The translations under genes were made by a program, and so were the position numbers. From Thermogemmatispora onikobensis (lineage in GTDB: Bacteria > Chloroflexota > Ktedonobacteria > Ktedonobacterales > Ktedonobacteraceae), in contig NZ_BDGT01000002.1 in NCBI RefSeq assembly GCF_001748285.1, positions 62,001 through 126,000 of the forward strand: 64,000 nt of DNA, in the 5' to 3' direction. Under the pieces are notes generated by a model, which was not told the DNA's origin, ran no database searches, and was given only the letters and a program-made list of their open reading frames with translations. Of the stretch, positions 62,403-64,000 are shown one piece after another. Positions within the stretch are counted from its first letter, which is position 1. Each line of letters opens with the position of its first letter.

Positions 62403-63836
62403 ATGCCCAAATCTCGCACACGCTTTGTATGCCAGCAGTGTGGTGGGGAGCAGACGAAGTGGCTGGGACGCTGCCCCGATTGCGGCGCCTGGAACACCCT
62501 AGAAGAGGTCTCCCTTCCCGAAATGCCAGCGGCGGCTTCCGCCCCTCAGCGCCGCTATGCCTTGTTGACAGGGGCGGCTGCGACCGCGGGGGCCTCTGCC
62601 GCTCCCCTGGTGCCGCAGCCCCTGACCCAGGTGAAGGCGCTCTCTCACGAGCGCCTTTCGGTTGGCTACGCCGAAATGGACCGCGTGCTCGGTGGCGGCC
62701 TCGTGCCTGGCTCGCTCACGCTGGTCGGTGGCGAACCGGGTATTGGCAAGTCAACCTTGCTGCTGCAGGTCTCAGGCCATATTGCCGAGCGGGTAGGGCC
62801 GGTCCTCTATGTTTCGGGTGAGGAATCGAGCGAGCAGATCAAGATGCGCGCCGAGCGCCTGGAGATCACTGGTGAGCGTCTCTATCTGCTAGCAACGGTC
62901 GAGCTGGAAGTGATCTGCGAGGCCATTGCTCGCCTCAAACCGGCCCTGGTGGTGGTCGATTCCATTCAGACGGTCTTCGCCACTCATCTGACCTCAGCGC
63001 CAGGGAGTATCAGCCAGGTGCGCGAGTGTACGCTGCATCTGATGCAGGTGGCGAAGAGTAGTCACATCCCCATGTTCATCATCGGCCATGTCACGAAGGA
63101 GGGGACGGTGGCAGGTCCCAAAGCTCTGGAGCACATTGCCGATTGTGTGCTCTATCTGGAAGGGGAGCGTTACCATACCTATCGGCTGCTGCGTGGGGTC
63201 AAGAATCGCTTCGGCGCGACCCATGAGGTGGGGGTCTTTGAGATGCACGGGGAGGGCCTGCAGGAGGTCCCCAATCCGTCGGCTCTCTTTTTGTCCGAAC
63301 GGCCCGGGGCCGCCAGTGGTTCGGCGGTGGTGGTGAGTATGGAAGGAACGCGCCCGCTGCTGGTGGAGGTCCAGGCTCTGGTGACTCCCAGCAATTTCGG
63401 AATCGCTCGCTGTACGGCCAATGGCATTGAGCATAATCGCCTGCTGATGCTGCTGGCAGTCTTGACTAAGCGGGTCGGCCTGGCCCTGGGCAATCACGAT
63501 GTCTATACTAACGTGGTGGGTGGCTTCACGTTGGAAGAGCCAGCTGTTGATTTGGGAGTGGCTGCCGCGATCGCTTCGAGCTATCGCGACCGGCGTATCC
63601 CGCCCGACCTGGCCTTGATTGGCGAGGTGGGCCTCTCGGGAGAGTTACGCCCTGTCAGTCGCCTGGGACTGCGCGTCCGCGAGGCGGCGAAGCTGGGCTT
63701 CAAACGCTGCCTGGTCCCGGCCAGCGGACGCACGGAGCGGGTGCGCCGCGAGTTGGAGGGGGCGGGGCTGGCTGAGGAGTGCCGGGTCATTCCCGCCAGT
63801 ACTCTTGCAGTTGCCCTGGAAATCGCGCTACACTAA
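62403..63836 (+). CDS. radA: DNA repair protein RadA (Sms)
   Basis: A 477-residue RecA-like helicase-type protein. An N-terminal C4 zinc finger (Cys10, Cys13, Cys24, Cys27) precedes the ATPase core with Walker A GEPGIGKST and the RadA-specific KNRFG motif in GVKNRFGATHEVGVFEM. The C-terminal Lon-like domain has GLSGELRPVSRLGLRVREAAKLGF. It aids branch migration in recombination. The ATG at 62403 gives the usual zinc-finger position. Confidence 0.95.
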   Translation: MPKSRTRFVCQQCGGEQTKWLGRCPDCGAWNTLEEVSLPEMPAAASAPQRRYALLTGAAATAGASAAPLVPQPLTQVKALSHERLSVGYAEMDRVLGGGLVPGSLTLVGGEPGIGKSTLLLQVSGHIAERVGPVLYVSGEESSEQIKMRAERLEITGERLYLLATVELEVICEAIARLKPALVVVDSIQTVFATHLTSAPGSISQVRECTLHLMQVAKSSHIPMFIIGHVTKEGTVAGPKALEHIADCVLYLEGERYHTYRLLRGVKNRFGATHEVGVFEMHGEGLQEVPNPSALFLSERPGAASGSAVVVSMEGTRPLLVEVQALVTPSNFGIARCTANGIEHNRLLMLLAVLTKRVGLALGNHDVYTNVVGGFTLEEPAVDLGVAAAIASSYRDRRIPPDLALIGEVGLSGELRPVSRLGLRVREAAKLGFKRCLVPASGRTERVRRELEGAGLAEECRVIPASTLAVALEIALH

Positions 63837-63905
63837 CCAGCAAAGGTGGCTCTTGTCCCGTGACTGGAGCATCTGCTGAGTTTAAAGAAAGGAGGTGAGC
63901 GTTTC

Positions 63906-63983
63906 GTGCCTTATCGTGGTTCTGGCCCCCAGAGGTCGATCGTTGCTCTTGATTCTGACCCGGGAAAACGGTATACTCTATAG
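63906..63983 (+). CDS. Possible 25-codon mini-ORF
   Basis: AAAGGAGGTGA (63888-63898), nearly perfect anti-16S complementarity, is followed 7 bases later by GTG and 24 further codons before TAG. A sigma-A promoter lies inside the frame, so the peptide could be a leader or the ribosome site could be chance. No product is recognised. Confidence 0.3.
   Translation: MPYRGSGPQRSIVALDSDPGKRYTL
63949..63977 (+). promoter_or_regulatory. Sigma-A promoter for a gene beyond the right edge
   Basis: TTGATT (63949-63954), 17-bp spacer, TATACT (63972-63977). Confidence 0.55.
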
Positions 63984-64000
63984 CTGGCATGACGATTTTT

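Noticed and set aside
1-64000. CRISPR array or Cas genes near the mCpol cassette
   Set aside because: No regularly spaced repeats and no Cas proteins were seen anywhere in the window.

Overview
The window is high-GC, densely coded bacterial DNA. The gene set suggests a Chloroflexota genome, possibly Ktedonobacteria/Thermogemmatispora-like: OpcA with G6PD, a DPPR-synthase-like UbiA protein, an Asp23/AmaP/DUF2273 set, an SigK/RskA-type pair, several OmpR-type two-component systems, ClpC and a lineage-typical RpsA. This is inferred from gene content, because there is no rRNA to place it. I see no tRNA, rRNA, CRISPR array or prophage. Promoters where visible are sigma-A-like (TTGACA-17/18-TATAAT type), and many genes begin with clear GGAGG sites.

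Layout. 1-7.3 kb: a cut-off gene tail, a probable IS200/IS605 (TnpB) remnant, pheA, a DUF1858-Mrp fusion, a Crp/Fnr regulator and a three-gene polyprenyl-phosphate operon (DPPR-synthase-like UbiA, LPG-synthase-TM-like flippase, polyprenol-phosphate mannosyltransferase). 7.4-9.3 kb: NYN nuclease and a zinc-ribbon/TM protein on the minus strand. 9.4-10.75 kb: a visibly more AT-rich two-gene cassette. It encodes a stand-alone minimal CRISPR-polymerase (mCpol)-like nucleotide cyclase and a CARF-like/two-TM effector whose frame is split at a U8 slippery tract. This is the most exciting locus here and looks like a Panoptes/mCpol-type anti-phage signalling system. 11-21.9 kb: two-component system, SDR, MarR-ClC operon with a palindromic operator, duplicated-domain lipoprotein, a CPBP protease gene broken by an in-frame TGA, and a GntR/YtrA-type regulator with a perfect operator. 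22-24.6 kb: AGPS-like FAD oxidase and SDR. 25-31.3 kb (minus strand): PAS kinase, MscS-like channel, anti-sigma/sigma pair and the DUF2273/AmaP/Asp23 envelope-stress set. 32-38.9 kb: second two-component system, YceI, DUF4383, SigK-like/RskA and TAT-exported ferritin-like protein. 39-45.7 kb: DMT transporter, M32 carboxypeptidase, CAP lipoprotein, orphan helical protein, GlcG-like and ICL/PEP-mutase proteins.

46.1-54.2 kb is a same-strand pentose-phosphate/glycolysis cluster: tal-pgi (4-nt overlap), zwf, opcA, pgl-rpe (4-nt overlap). It covers G6P entry, oxidation to 6-phosphogluconate and the non-oxidative return; gnd and tkt are not in view. 54.5-64 kb: a P1 (NylC/DmpA-like) peptidase, a CoA-type Nudix hydrolase, rpsA with a long leader, clpC and radA, then a strong promoter for a gene beyond the right edge.

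Regulatory logic visible in the sequence: MarR and GntR autoregulation through palindromes, two sigma/anti-sigma pairs, and convergent gene pairs separated by long hairpins (35.1, 42.0 and 44.2 kb). The two unambiguous gene lesions or recoding events are the U8 frameshift (10.28 kb) and the CPBP TGA (20.01 kb).
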